DNA of 64,000 nt from Actinokineospora globicatena (GTDB lineage Bacteria; Actinomycetota; Actinomycetes; Mycobacteriales; Pseudonocardiaceae), in the NCBI RefSeq assembly GCF_024171945.1, contig NZ_JAMTCR010000005.1:682001-746000 (forward strand), written 5' to 3'. This document shows, piece after piece, positions 1-8,437 of this stretch (position 1 is its first letter; the number at the start of each line of letters is the position of its first letter). The notes under the pieces are model-generated. The model worked only from the letters and a program-made list of their open reading frames with translations, was not told where the DNA came from and made no database searches. The position numbers and the translations under genes were made by a program.

Positions 1-1404
1 CTGACCCTAGGTGCCGCGATCGTCGCCTTCGACGCGCTCGGCGTGGGGTGGGTGACCCAGGCCCAGGCCGACACCGGTGCGAAGGGCTTACCCGTGCCGC
101 GCCTGGACGGTGAGCTCGTCACCGATGTCGCCGCGCTCGCCGAGGCCGCCGACGACTACGGCCAGATCGCGCACCGCCGCCCGCGCGCGGTGCTGCGGCC
201 GGGGTCGGTGTCCGACGTGGTGAAGGTCGTGCGGTTCGCCGCCGAGCACGGGATCCCGGTGGCGGCGCGCGGCCAGGGGCACTCGACGTTCGGGCAGGCG
301 CAGGCGCCCGGCGGGGTCGTCATCGACTCCCGGACCCTGGCGACGGTGCACCGGGTGTCGGCGCGGGGCGTCGTGGTCGACGCTGGTGCCACCTGGGGCG
401 AGGTGACCAAGGCAGCGCTAGCGGGCGGGTTGACCCCGCCGGTGGCGACCGACTACCTGGGACTGTCGGTGGGCGGCACGCTGTCGGTCGGCGGGATCGG
501 TGGCGCTACCTCGCGGCACGGGCTGGTGGTCGACACCGTGCGGGAACTGGAGGTCGTGACCGGCGACGGCAGGCTGGTTCGGTGTTCGCCGACGGTCGAA
601 CGCGAGCTGTTCGACGCCGTGCTCGGTGGGCTGGGGCAGTACGGGGTGATCGTCCGCGCGACCCTGGACCTGGTGCCCGCTTCCACCACCGCCCGGATCT
701 ACCACCTCACCTACCCGGATCTCCGCTCTATGACTGCCGCACAGCGGATCGCGCTCGCGGACGGCCGGTTCGACTACCTGGAGGGACAGGTGGTGTGGTC
801 CGGGACCGGGTGGAGCTACCTGTTGGAGGGCGGCGTCTACCACTCCGCGAGCGCACCTGATGACAGGGCTGTCGTGCGCGGTCTGCCTGCTGCCGCCAAG
901 ACGGAGATCACGGCCATGCCGTACTTCGACTGGCTCAACCGGGTCTACGCGGTTGTCGAGCAGTTGCGGCCGTTGAAGTTCCCCAACCCGTGGCTCAACC
1001 TCTTCCTGCCTGACCGCGCGACCGACTCTTACATCGAGAAGCTGCTCGCGACTCTTACCCCTGCCGACACCGGTGGTGGTCCGATCCTGCTGTACCCGTT
1101 CACCCGCAGGCGTCTCACGCGTCCCATGGTGTCGGTGCCGGACAGCCCTGTCGTGTTCATCTTGTCCATCCTGCGGATGGTGGCCCCACCCGACGAGGCC
1201 GTGGTCCGGAAGCTGTTGGTGGACAACCGGTCGGCCTACGACAAGGCGGTGGCCGTGGGTGGCACCCAGTACCCGATCGGTTCCATCCCGAGCAGGCCGG
1301 GGGACTGGCAGCGCCACTACGGCTCCGCTTACGGCCGTGTCCACCGGTTGAAGAACCGGTTCGACCCGCGCGGCATCCTCGCGCCGGAGCAGGGGATCTT
1401 CTAG
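1..1404 (+). CDS. Secreted cytokinin dehydrogenase-like FAD oxidoreductase (5' end outside the window)
   Basis: The frame is open back to base 1, so the start lies upstream. The first visible residues (LTLGAAIVAF) look like the hydrophobic core of a Tat or Sec signal peptide, followed by an Ala-rich cleavage region. The first internal start codon is a GTG at 43. Counting from that codon, an FAD-binding PCMH domain covers about residues 40-200. It contains the motif RGQGHSTFGQ, whose His80 is the residue that carries FAD covalently in plant and bacterial cytokinin dehydrogenases. The C-terminus has the family hallmark of a His-Tyr-Gly pair followed by KNRFDPRGILAPEQGIF. A cytokinin or other alcohol/amine substrate is inferred, not shown. 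A rare TTA codon lies at 88-90. The stop overlaps that of the convergent transporter by 4 nt. Confidence 0.8.
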   Translation: MTLGAAIVAFDALGVGWVTQAQADTGAKGLPVPRLDGELVTDVAALAEAADDYGQIAHRRPRAVLRPGSVSDVVKVVRFAAEHGIPVAARGQGHSTFGQAQAPGGVVIDSRTLATVHRVSARGVVVDAGATWGEVTKAALAGGLTPPVATDYLGLSVGGTLSVGGIGGATSRHGLVVDTVRELEVVTGDGRLVRCSPTVERELFDAVLGGLGQYGVIVRATLDLVPASTTARIYHLTYPDLRSMTAAQRIALADGRFDYLEGQVVWSGTGWSYLLEGGVYHSASAPDDRAVVRGLPAAAKTEITAMPYFDWLNRVYAVVEQLRPLKFPNPWLNLFLPDRATDSYIEKLLATLTPADTGGGPILLYPFTRRRLTRPMVSVPDSPVVFILSILRMVAPPDEAVVRKLLVDNRSAYDKAVAVGGTQYPIGSIPSRPGDWQRHYGSAYGRVHRLKNRFDPRGILAPEQGIF

Positions 1405-2912
1405 GTAGTGCTGGGCGTGCGGTGGCGCAGGGAGAGCAATCCGCCCACTACGAGCGTCACCGCCACCCCCAGCGGCGTGTACCAGGGGAACGCGAGTGCC
1501 ACGGAGTCCCCGCGCGCCTTGGCGAAGTCGATGCCGAGGAAGTGGCCGGTGGCCTTGCTGAACTTCATCCCGAGGATCACGAACGCCATCACGGCGACCG
1601 TCACCAAGAACGCGACGATCGCGTCCACCTGCCGGGCCTGCTTCGCCACTAGCCCCAAGACGAACGCACCGAGCAACGCGCCGTAGGTGTAACCGGTGAT
1701 CGCTAGCGCTGTCTCGACGATCGGGTTCTTGGTCGTGGTGAACATCGACGCGAACACGATAAGCGAGCCCGCCCAGACGATCGTCCACAGTCGACCCGCT
1801 CGCAGGGCCTCGGCGTCGGTCAGCTCCCTGCGGATCACCCGCTGGTAGATGTCGGTGACCGTCGACGAGGCCAGCGCGCCCAACGACGAACTCAGCGCGG
1901 CCGCGAGGATGCCCGCGATGACGAACCCGGACAGGCCGCTGGGCAGTTCGGTCACGATGAACGACGCGAACAGCTCGTCGGCCGCCGTCAGCCCCAGCTC
2001 CGCCACCGGGTCCAGGCCGCGGTAGAACGACCACAACATGGTGCCGATCAGCAGGAACATCGCGAACTGCAGGAACACCACCACACCGCTGGCGATCAGC
2101 GCCTTCTGGCTGGCCCGCACGTCGTTGCACGCCATCAGCCGCTGCACCACGAGCTGGTCGGCGCCGTGCGAGGCCATCGACAGCACCGCGCCACCGAGGA
2201 TGGCCGTCACCGCCGAGTACTGGTTGCCCAGCGGCGCGGAGGTGAAGTCGAAAAGCTGCGTCTTGCCCGCGTCGACCGCCGCGCCCAGCCAGCCGTCCGG
2301 CAGCCGGGTGGATAGCACCCAGATGACCGCGAGCCCGCCGAGGACGTACCAGAGCATCTGGATCGCGTCGACCCACACGACCGCGCGGACCCCACCGAAG
2401 AACGTGTACGCCACCATCGCCACACCGAGCACCGCGACGATCTGCCAGTAGGCCGCATCGACGCCATAGGCCGATAGCACTACCTTCACCGGGATCGCGG
2501 TCGCGAACAGCCGCACCCCGTCGGCCAGCAACCGGGTCACCAGGAACGTCACCGACGCCGTTGCCTGCAACCCACCGCCGAACCGTTCACCGAGGTAGTT
2601 GTAAGCGGTCGTCATGTTCCCCGCGACGTACCGGGGCAAGAGGACGAAGGCGACGACGGTGCGGCCGATGACGTAACCGATCGCCAGTTGCAGGTAGGTG
2701 AAGGCTCCCAGGTAAGCCACTGTCGGCACGCTCAGCACGGTCAGCGTCGAGGTCTCGGCCGACACCACCGACAGGCAGGCCACCCACCACGAGATCTTCC
2801 CGTCCCCGACGAAGTAGTCCTTCGCGGAGCGCTGCTTACCGCCGATCAGCACGCCCAGCAACGGCATGCCGACCAGGAACACCACGATGATCGCGAGATC
2901 GAGCACGCGCAC
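1401..2912 (-). CDS. Sodium:solute symporter (SSS family)
   Basis: Integral membrane protein of about 503 residues with roughly 13 hydrophobic segments, the usual size and pattern of SSS-family Na+-coupled transporters. The N-terminal stretch GKQRSAKDYFVGDGKISWW is typical of the family's region between the first two helices. TM2 carries the conserved small/polar pattern SVVSAETSTLT. I chose the GTG at 2912 because a GGGAG ribosome binding site lies about 9 nt upstream and the protein then begins directly with TM1. The longer in-frame upstream extension is Pro/Arg-rich and looks untranslated. The substrate (sugar, amino acid, carboxylate or other) cannot be told from sequence. It is divergent from ftsY across a G-rich spacer. 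Confidence 0.85.
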   Translation of the reverse strand: MRVLDLAIIVVFLVGMPLLGVLIGGKQRSAKDYFVGDGKISWWVACLSVVSAETSTLTVLSVPTVAYLGAFTYLQLAIGYVIGRTVVAFVLLPRYVAGNMTTAYNYLGERFGGGLQATASVTFLVTRLLADGVRLFATAIPVKVVLSAYGVDAAYWQIVAVLGVAMVAYTFFGGVRAVVWVDAIQMLWYVLGGLAVIWVLSTRLPDGWLGAAVDAGKTQLFDFTSAPLGNQYSAVTAILGGAVLSMASHGADQLVVQRLMACNDVRASQKALIASGVVVFLQFAMFLLIGTMLWSFYRGLDPVAELGLTAADELFASFIVTELPSGLSGFVIAGILAAALSSSLGALASSTVTDIYQRVIRRELTDAEALRAGRLWTIVWAGSLIVFASMFTTTKNPIVETALAITGYTYGALLGAFVLGLVAKQARQVDAIVAFLVTVAVMAFVILGMKFSKATGHFLGIDFAKARGDSVALAFPWYTPLGVAVTLVVGGLLSLRHRTPSTT

Positions 2913-2962
2913 GGCAAAGGGCTCCCGCCGGTCGAGGGTGGGTGGGTGCGGTCGGATTGAAC

Positions 2963-2978
2963 GGGGTGGGTGGGTGGG
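2963..2978 (+). other. Predicted parallel G-quadruplex in the SSS/ftsY divergent spacer
   Basis: Four G-runs separated by single T residues (GGGGTGGGTGGGTGGG) match the most stable class of parallel G-quadruplex. A partial copy (GGGTGGGTGGG) lies just upstream at about 2937-2947, and two more GGG runs follow at 2982-2989. The tract sits in the 172-nt spacer between the divergent starts of the SSS transporter (2912) and ftsY (3085), on the non-template strand of ftsY. A regulatory effect is inference. Confidence 0.6.
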
Positions 2979-3084
2979 TGCGGGTCGGGCGTGGACACCA
3001 AGGTCAACCGGCCTATTGGACCACGCCGGGTCGGCCGTGGCCGGTGTCCGGCGGCCGGTCGCGGCGGGATGCGAGGATGGCCCG

Positions 3085-4509
3085 GTGTCGAACACCCTGA
3101 TCGTCATCCTCGTCGTCGCGCTGGTGCTGCTCGTCGCCGCCCTGGTCACCGGGGTCGTGCTGGCCAAGCGCAGGCGGATCAGCCTGCAGCGGCCCAAGCC
3201 CGAGGTCACCGAGCGCCCCAAGGGCGGCGGCTACCAGGCGGGCGGTGGCATCAGCCTGGCGCCGGGCGGTCAGCGGGTGGACCAGCCGCACCCGGCGGGT
3301 GAGCGGACCGAGGTGGACGGCCAGCCCGGCGTCGGCGACGACGCCTCGGTGCCGCGCGACTCGCCCAAGCGGCCGATCGTCGACATCACCCTCCCCGACA
3401 CGACCGCTCCCGACACGACCCAGCCGGGCACCGACGAAGCGGACACCGCTGAGCCCACCCCCGCTGACCCCGCCGTGCCGGTGCTGCCCGATGTGGTCGT
3501 CCCGCCGCCCGCACCGGTGGTCACCCCCGAACCGGTCTTGCCGGAGCCGGTGGCGCCCGCGCCGGTCGACGAGATCGAGCCGACCAGCGGCCGGTTGGAG
3601 CGCCTGCGCGGCAGGCTGGCCCGCAGCCGGTCCACCCTCGGGCAGGGTCTGCTCGGCCTGCTCGGCGCCGGTGACCTGGACGAGGACTCCTGGACCGATG
3701 TCGAGGACACCCTGCTGCTGGCCGACCTCGGCGCGAACACCACCGAGGAGATCGTCCAGCGCCTGCGCGCCGAACTGGTCTCGCGCGGCGTCCGCACCCC
3801 CGAGCAGGCCCGCGTCCTCCTGCGCGAGGTGCTCTACGACGTCCTGCGCCCCGAGATGGATCGCGCGGTGCGCGCCCTGCCGCACGGTGAGGGCGACACC
3901 AAGCAGCCCGCTGTGGTCTTGGTCGTAGGTGTCAACGGCACCGGTAAGACCACCACCACCGGCAAGCTCGCGCGCGTTCTAGTCGCTGACGGCCGCTCGG
4001 TCGTCCTCGGCGCCGCGGACACCTTCCGCGCCGCGGCCGCCGACCAGCTCCAGACCTGGGCCGACCGGGTGGGCGCCCAGGTCGTCCGGGGCAAGGAAGG
4101 CGCCGACCCGGCCGCCGTGGCGTTCGACGCGGTCAAGCTCGGCCGCGAGACCGCCGTCGACACCGTCCTCATCGACACCGCGGGCAGGCTGCACACCAAG
4201 ACCGGCCTGATGGACGAGCTGGGCAAGGTCAAGCGCGTGGTCGAGAAGCAGGGCGAGGTCGACGAGGTCCTGCTGGTGCTCGACGCCACCACGGGGCAGA
4301 ACGGCCTCACCCAGGCGCGGGTGTTCGGCGAGGTCGTCGACGTCACCGGCATCGTGCTCACCAAGCTCGACGGCACCGCGAAGGGCGGCATCGTCTTCCA
4401 GGTCCAGCGCGAGCTCGGCGTCCCGGTCAAGCTCGTCGGGCTCGGCGAGGGGGCCGACGACCTCGCGCCGTTCGACCCGAGGGCCTTCGTCGACGCGCTG
4501 CTCGACTGA
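3085..4509 (+). CDS. ftsY: Signal recognition particle receptor FtsY
   Basis: SRP GTPase receptor that docks Ffh-ribosome complexes at the membrane, 474 residues. An N-terminal transmembrane segment (about residues 3-27) is followed by a basic stretch and a long Pro/Thr/Asp-rich acidic linker (about 50-190). This is the membrane-anchored actinobacterial form. The NG domain follows: P-loop GVNGTGKTTTTGK near residue 281, DTAGRL near 362 and TKLDGTAKGG near 425. I chose the GTG at 3085 because it starts directly at the membrane segment and has a GAGG motif 8 nt upstream. A GAGGAT hexamer at 3073-3078 could also act as a -10 element for a nearly leaderless transcript. M. tuberculosis has ftsY directly next to amt; here an accessory block separates them. 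Confidence 0.97.
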   Translation: MSNTLIVILVVALVLLVAALVTGVVLAKRRRISLQRPKPEVTERPKGGGYQAGGGISLAPGGQRVDQPHPAGERTEVDGQPGVGDDASVPRDSPKRPIVDITLPDTTAPDTTQPGTDEADTAEPTPADPAVPVLPDVVVPPPAPVVTPEPVLPEPVAPAPVDEIEPTSGRLERLRGRLARSRSTLGQGLLGLLGAGDLDEDSWTDVEDTLLLADLGANTTEEIVQRLRAELVSRGVRTPEQARVLLREVLYDVLRPEMDRAVRALPHGEGDTKQPAVVLVVGVNGTGKTTTTGKLARVLVADGRSVVLGAADTFRAAAADQLQTWADRVGAQVVRGKEGADPAAVAFDAVKLGRETAVDTVLIDTAGRLHTKTGLMDELGKVKRVVEKQGEVDEVLLVLDATTGQNGLTQARVFGEVVDVTGIVLTKLDGTAKGGIVFQVQRELGVPVKLVGLGEGADDLAPFDPRAFVDALLD

Positions 4510-4586
4510 GCCTCCTCACACGAACGGGTGAGTCTCCTCCATCTGGATGAGGACAGCGGCGGCCTGCTGCCGCATCGTCTCGGGCC

Positions 4587-5264
4587 GTGGAGCTCATCAA
4601 ACTCTGGCTCGTCGACGACCACGCGCTGCTCACCGAGGCCCTGACCACCAGGCTCGCCGCGTTCTCCGACCTGTGGGTCGCCGGGCGCAGCGCCAGCGAC
4701 GACCCCCGGTTGCCGACCAAGCTCGCCCAGGAGCGCCCGACGATCATCACCGTCGAGCCGGAGGCGATCCGGGTCCCGCAGGCCGAGCTGTTCGCGACGC
4801 TGCGGGCGGCGGCACCCGAGGCGCGGTTGGTGGCGTTGACCGGCAGCAAGGACCCCGCCCGCGCGCTGGCGGCGGCCCGCGCCGGTGCCGACGCCTGGAT
4901 CTCCAAGGCGTCGGGCATGGCCCACCTGGTCGAAGTGCTGCGCGGGGTCGCCAGGGGCGACGCGTGGTTCCCGCCGCGCCTTCTCGGCGTCGTGCTCCGC
5001 GGCCTGCGCGACGACCTCCTGCGCGGCGCGGACGGCCCGTTGGACGCGTTGTCCGGTCGTGAGCGCGAGGTGCTGGAGTGCATGGTCGACGGGATGCGCG
5101 GTCCGCAGATCGCCGCCGAATTAGGACTGTCCACAAACACCGTCCGAACGCACACTCATAGTGTCTACGCCAAACTTGGTGTGCACAGCCGATTGCAGGC
5201 TGTTAGCGCTGCCCGGGCCGCTGGCCTCTTACCCCGTGCCAAGGATCCCGTCCAGACGTCGTAG
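4587..5264 (+). CDS. NarL/LuxR-type response regulator with Glu at the phosphorylation site
   Basis: 225 residues: a receiver domain (about 1-120) and a LuxR-type helix-turn-helix (about 150-215, LSGREREVLECMVDG through TVRTHTHSVYAKLGVHSRLQA). The acidic pair D10-D11 and switch residue Lys105 are present. The position aligned with the phospho-acceptor Asp is Glu57 (sequence PTIITVEPEA), compared with Asp53 in the second regulator of this locus at 9827. Asp-to-Glu changes can mimic constitutive phosphorylation, so this may be a phosphorylation-independent regulator (inference). No kinase gene is adjacent. Two rare TTA codons (5121, 5229) could make translation depend on the leucyl tRNA for UUA. 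The next gene starts about 100 nt downstream on the same strand. Confidence 0.85.
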   Translation: MELIKLWLVDDHALLTEALTTRLAAFSDLWVAGRSASDDPRLPTKLAQERPTIITVEPEAIRVPQAELFATLRAAAPEARLVALTGSKDPARALAAARAGADAWISKASGMAHLVEVLRGVARGDAWFPPRLLGVVLRGLRDDLLRGADGPLDALSGREREVLECMVDGMRGPQIAAELGLSTNTVRTHTHSVYAKLGVHSRLQAVSAARAAGLLPRAKDPVQTS

Positions 5265-5369
5265 GTCGCCTCATCCAGCGGGGTGAGCCGGTTTTGTCCG
5301 TCGGAACCTACGGTCGCCTCGTCAAGTGGCTGGGGGTGGCGTGGTGGTCGACGGCGGGCTGGTGCCGAG

Positions 5370-7622
5370 GTGATCCCGGCATGGGTGTTGGCGGTGGTCA
5401 CCATCGGCCTGGGCTTCACCGTCGGCGCGGTCCTCGGGGTGGTGCGCAGGGACCGCGAACACGGGTCGTCGTCGGTCGACTCGATCTCGCGCGTGCACCG
5501 CTCGGTCGTCGTGCTCATCAACGGGCGCGAAGAGGACTCCGCTGTCGCGATCGAGGCGGCCGAGAAGTTGGTCGCGCGCGAAGACATCTACGTCGGCACG
5601 GTGCCTCCCGAGGGCTACGAGTACGTGCTGCTGCTTGAGCCCGATCACCGGCCAGACCCACGGTTCCTCGACCGCACGATGCCGCTGTTCGACGACCCCG
5701 ATGTCGTCGGTGTGGCCGGGTACGCGCGCGTGGACTGGAGTGGCCCACGGGTGTTGACCGCGTACCGTGCCAGGGCGCTGGCGCTGGGCCAGTGGTTGCT
5801 GACAGTCGCCAGAACCCGTCCGCGCACCGAGGTCGCGCGGTTGTCGCCAAGCCCGGCGCGCCTGTTCCGCACGCGCGTCCTCGCTGATCTCGACCTCGGA
5901 TCCAACCTCTCCCAACAGATCTACCGCCGTCGACTGGGCCGTGTCCTCGTCGTTCGCGGGGCCGTCGTGGACGTCGCGGCACCGGCGGGCCTGGGGGAGT
6001 ACTGCACGCAAGTCAGCACCGGCGCGCGGGACTTCTGGCGAAGCTCTTGGCGTAACCAGTTCCCCCGAGGCACGCCAGCCTTCGCGGTCGAGACAGCTAT
6101 CGCCTCAGCTCTGTGGTTGGCGCTACCTGTCCTGGTTGTCACCGGCGTGGTCACCATCCCGGCGTTGCTCTTGGGCGTGTTCCTTCCCGATCTTCTGCTG
6201 ACACTCGCTGTGGCATTGCGGCAGCGAGAACCGCGCTACTTGCCCGTGGCGTTCTTACTGCCGTTCGTGCGCGTCCTCGACGCGAGTCTTGTGTTTCTCT
6301 CGCTGCTGCCGCGCCGCTCGGTGGCGGTAGCCGGTTGGCTGGTCGCGGCCGCCTCCGCCGTGGTGTTCGTGTTCCGCGTGCATGTCATGGCCGCTCGACT
6401 GCCGGTCACGTCACTCGAACCAAGCCTGGTGGATGCGGCCTACTCGCGCGTGGCCGGACTCCAGGGCATCCCGGTCGCCTTCGACATGTGGGCGACCACC
6501 CTCCAACTCGTGCTCTACGGCGGAGTCAGCGGATCCTTCAGCCGCTACGACTCGGTCCTGGCAGGTGCCCGCGAGGCTTCCGTGGCCGCTGCCGCCGTAC
6601 TGGCCCTCTGCGCGTTGCTCACCGCGGTCGTTCTCCGTCTACACCCGTTGTTGGTGTCCGCAGTGCTGGTCGTCTGCTGTGCCACCGCCGACTTGTTCGC
6701 CACCGCGGGCCCACGTGCTTTCGCCGCTGCTTGGCTCGGTGTCGGCGCGCTCGCGCTTGCCGGGGCTATCACCCGGCGTACCGCGAAACTCATCCCGGCC
6801 GTCATCATCGCGGCGATCGCGGTAGTCCTCACTGTTCTCCCAAGCCCTCTTGCGGTCGTCGTACCGGGCTTGTTCGTGGCCGCGTTGTTCGGCGTGGCGA
6901 TCCTGCTGGACAGGCTTCCGCGCGCTGCTCGTCCCGCGTTCGCGGTAGCGGCTCTGGCCGCCGTAGCCGCTGTCGCCTTGGGCGTCCCCACAGTTCGTCC
7001 GGTAGCGCCAACTGTCGACCACCGAGCCATCGCCGACTGGCTCGACTCGAACGCGACCAGCGATCTCGACCTCTCCGCACCGCCGCTGCTGTGGTCCGAT
7101 CTCACCCGGGACCTCGCCGACACCGACGGCCGCGTCCGCCGCGGTGGACCCGCCGCTCTCGCCGTCGACGGCCCGGGGCTGCCCGTCGCGACCTTCCCCG
7201 GTGCCACCGTCACCCTGACCGCGGGCGGCGCCGGGTTCGTCGGCGACGGCAACCGGGTGGTCGCGGGCGTCGACCTGGCCGCCAACACCCGGATCACCGC
7301 GCCGGAGCCGGTCCGCCTCGCGTTCAGCACCGGCCGCGTCGACTTCCGCGTGATGGCCGTGCTCGCCGAGATCAGCGCCCAGACCCCGATCACCATCGCC
7401 GACGTGACCAACCCGGAGCCCGAGTACAGCTCCGAACTGCCGCTGCGCACCGTCGTGCTGTCCGCTGTGGACGGCCGCCCGGTGACCGACCCCGCCGTCG
7501 CCGCGGAACTCCGCGCCTGGTTCTCCGCCCAACTGCCGCCCTACGCCCCCGACGACTTCCGCAGCACCGACGAGGGGTTCGCCGTGTCCTGGCGCCTCTC
7601 CGGTGACCCCGTGCCGAACTGA
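5370..7622 (+). CDS. Membrane protein with a degenerate family 2 glycosyltransferase domain
   Basis: About 750 residues. An N-terminal TM (1-25) precedes a cytoplasmic domain that follows the GT2 / cellulose-synthase-like layout: a Rossmann-like strand SVVVLING, then LLLEPDHRPDPRFL at the DxD position (about 87-100), then GSNLSQQI (177-184) where active enzymes have EDxxL, then an aromatic/Arg segment DFWRSSWRNQ (221-230) near the QxxRW position. The usual catalytic acids are therefore altered (E90-P-D92 for DxD, S178-N179 for ED), suggesting a pseudo-enzyme. Around 10 TM helices follow (about 235-555), then a roughly 190-residue soluble C-terminal domain, probably outside the cell. It contains a TTA codon at 6255. 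The start is uncertain: the GTG at 5370 begins at the TM, while an in-frame GTG at 5283 adds 29 low-complexity residues. The DUF4397 gene begins 14 nt after its stop. Confidence 0.6.
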   Translation: MIPAWVLAVVTIGLGFTVGAVLGVVRRDREHGSSSVDSISRVHRSVVVLINGREEDSAVAIEAAEKLVAREDIYVGTVPPEGYEYVLLLEPDHRPDPRFLDRTMPLFDDPDVVGVAGYARVDWSGPRVLTAYRARALALGQWLLTVARTRPRTEVARLSPSPARLFRTRVLADLDLGSNLSQQIYRRRLGRVLVVRGAVVDVAAPAGLGEYCTQVSTGARDFWRSSWRNQFPRGTPAFAVETAIASALWLALPVLVVTGVVTIPALLLGVFLPDLLLTLAVALRQREPRYLPVAFLLPFVRVLDASLVFLSLLPRRSVAVAGWLVAAASAVVFVFRVHVMAARLPVTSLEPSLVDAAYSRVAGLQGIPVAFDMWATTLQLVLYGGVSGSFSRYDSVLAGAREASVAAAAVLALCALLTAVVLRLHPLLVSAVLVVCCATADLFATAGPRAFAAAWLGVGALALAGAITRRTAKLIPAVIIAAIAVVLTVLPSPLAVVVPGLFVAALFGVAILLDRLPRAARPAFAVAALAAVAAVALGVPTVRPVAPTVDHRAIADWLDSNATSDLDLSAPPLLWSDLTRDLADTDGRVRRGGPAALAVDGPGLPVATFPGATVTLTAGGAGFVGDGNRVVAGVDLAANTRITAPEPVRLAFSTGRVDFRVMAVLAEISAQTPITIADVTNPEPEYSSELPLRTVVLSAVDGRPVTDPAVAAELRAWFSAQLPPYAPDDFRSTDEGFAVSWRLSGDPVPN

Positions 7623-7636
7623 CCGAAGGACCCGTC

Positions 7637-8437
7637 ATGCGCCCCACCCTGATCTTCCTCGTAGCGGCGATCCTGACCGCGCTCGGCGTGACGCCCGCGC
7701 ACGCCGCTAGCGGTACCTACCTCCGGTTGGCCCACCTGTCGCCGGACACCCCATCGGTCGACGTCACGGTCACGAACTTCGCCAGACCGGACTGGTCGGT
7801 GAAGCTCGACGGTGTCGGCTACGGCGCTGTCTCGGGCTACCAGCGGGTGGAGCCGGGGACCTACACGATCGCGATGCGCGCTGCCGGTGCCGACCCCAAG
7901 TCCCCGCCGGTCATCTCCGCCACCCTGCAGGCCACCGAGGGCCGCGCGTACACCGTGGCCGGGCTGGGCAAGTTCACCTCGCTCGCGCTGAAAGTGCTCG
8001 ACGACGACATCTCGCTCCCGCCGCGCGGCCAGGCCCGGATGCGGGTGGTCAACGCGGCCCCCAAGACCGGGGAACTCGACATCCGCCGCGCGGGCGTGCC
8101 CGTGATCGAGCGCGCTGTCTTCGGCCAGGCGACCACCTACAGCCTCATTCCCTCTGGCGCCAACGTCCTGCAGGTCGTTCCGAAGGACACGGCGCCTACG
8201 GACCTACCGGTGACTCTTGACCCGGGCGGCGTCTACACGGTCCTAGTGCTGGAGAAGAACGGCACGCTCACCACCGAGGTCACCGCTGACGCCAAGGGCG
8301 CCGAGGTAGTCCCAACTGGTGGCGTTGAGACCGGTGAGGGCGGCACGAGTCCCACGGTGCTGCTCACTCTTGGCTTCCTGGTCGTCGCCGGCGCTGCTGG
8401 GGCGTTGTTCACGATGTTGGTGCGGCGCCGCGGATGA
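7637..8437 (+). CDS. DUF4397 surface protein, probable class F sortase partner
   Basis: 266 residues. A Sec signal peptide (cleavage after about THAHA-type 'TPAHA', residue 23) leads into two DUF4397 repeats: YLRLAHLSPDTPSVDVTV near 28 and a second beginning ARMRVVNAAPKTGELDI near 133. The C-terminus has the layout of a cell-wall sorting signal: a Gly/Thr-rich spacer, a hydrophobic helix (about 239-261) and a short basic tail RRRG. No LPxTG is present. The segment before the helix reads VVPTGGVETGEGG. The stop overlaps the sortase start (ATGA at 8434), so the two are translationally coupled. I infer a sortase substrate or anchored adhesin-like protein. The function of DUF4397 is unknown to me. 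Confidence 0.85.
   Translation: MRPTLIFLVAAILTALGVTPAHAASGTYLRLAHLSPDTPSVDVTVTNFARPDWSVKLDGVGYGAVSGYQRVEPGTYTIAMRAAGADPKSPPVISATLQATEGRAYTVAGLGKFTSLALKVLDDDISLPPRGQARMRVVNAAPKTGELDIRRAGVPVIERAVFGQATTYSLIPSGANVLQVVPKDTAPTDLPVTLDPGGVYTVLVLEKNGTLTTEVTADAKGAEVVPTGGVETGEGGTSPTVLLTLGFLVVAGAAGALFTMLVRRRG

Noticed and set aside
418..2376. A 652-codon minus-strand frame opposite the flavoenzyme and crossing the symporter
   Set aside because: Low-complexity Arg/Gly composition and conflict with two recognised genes; an antisense shadow.
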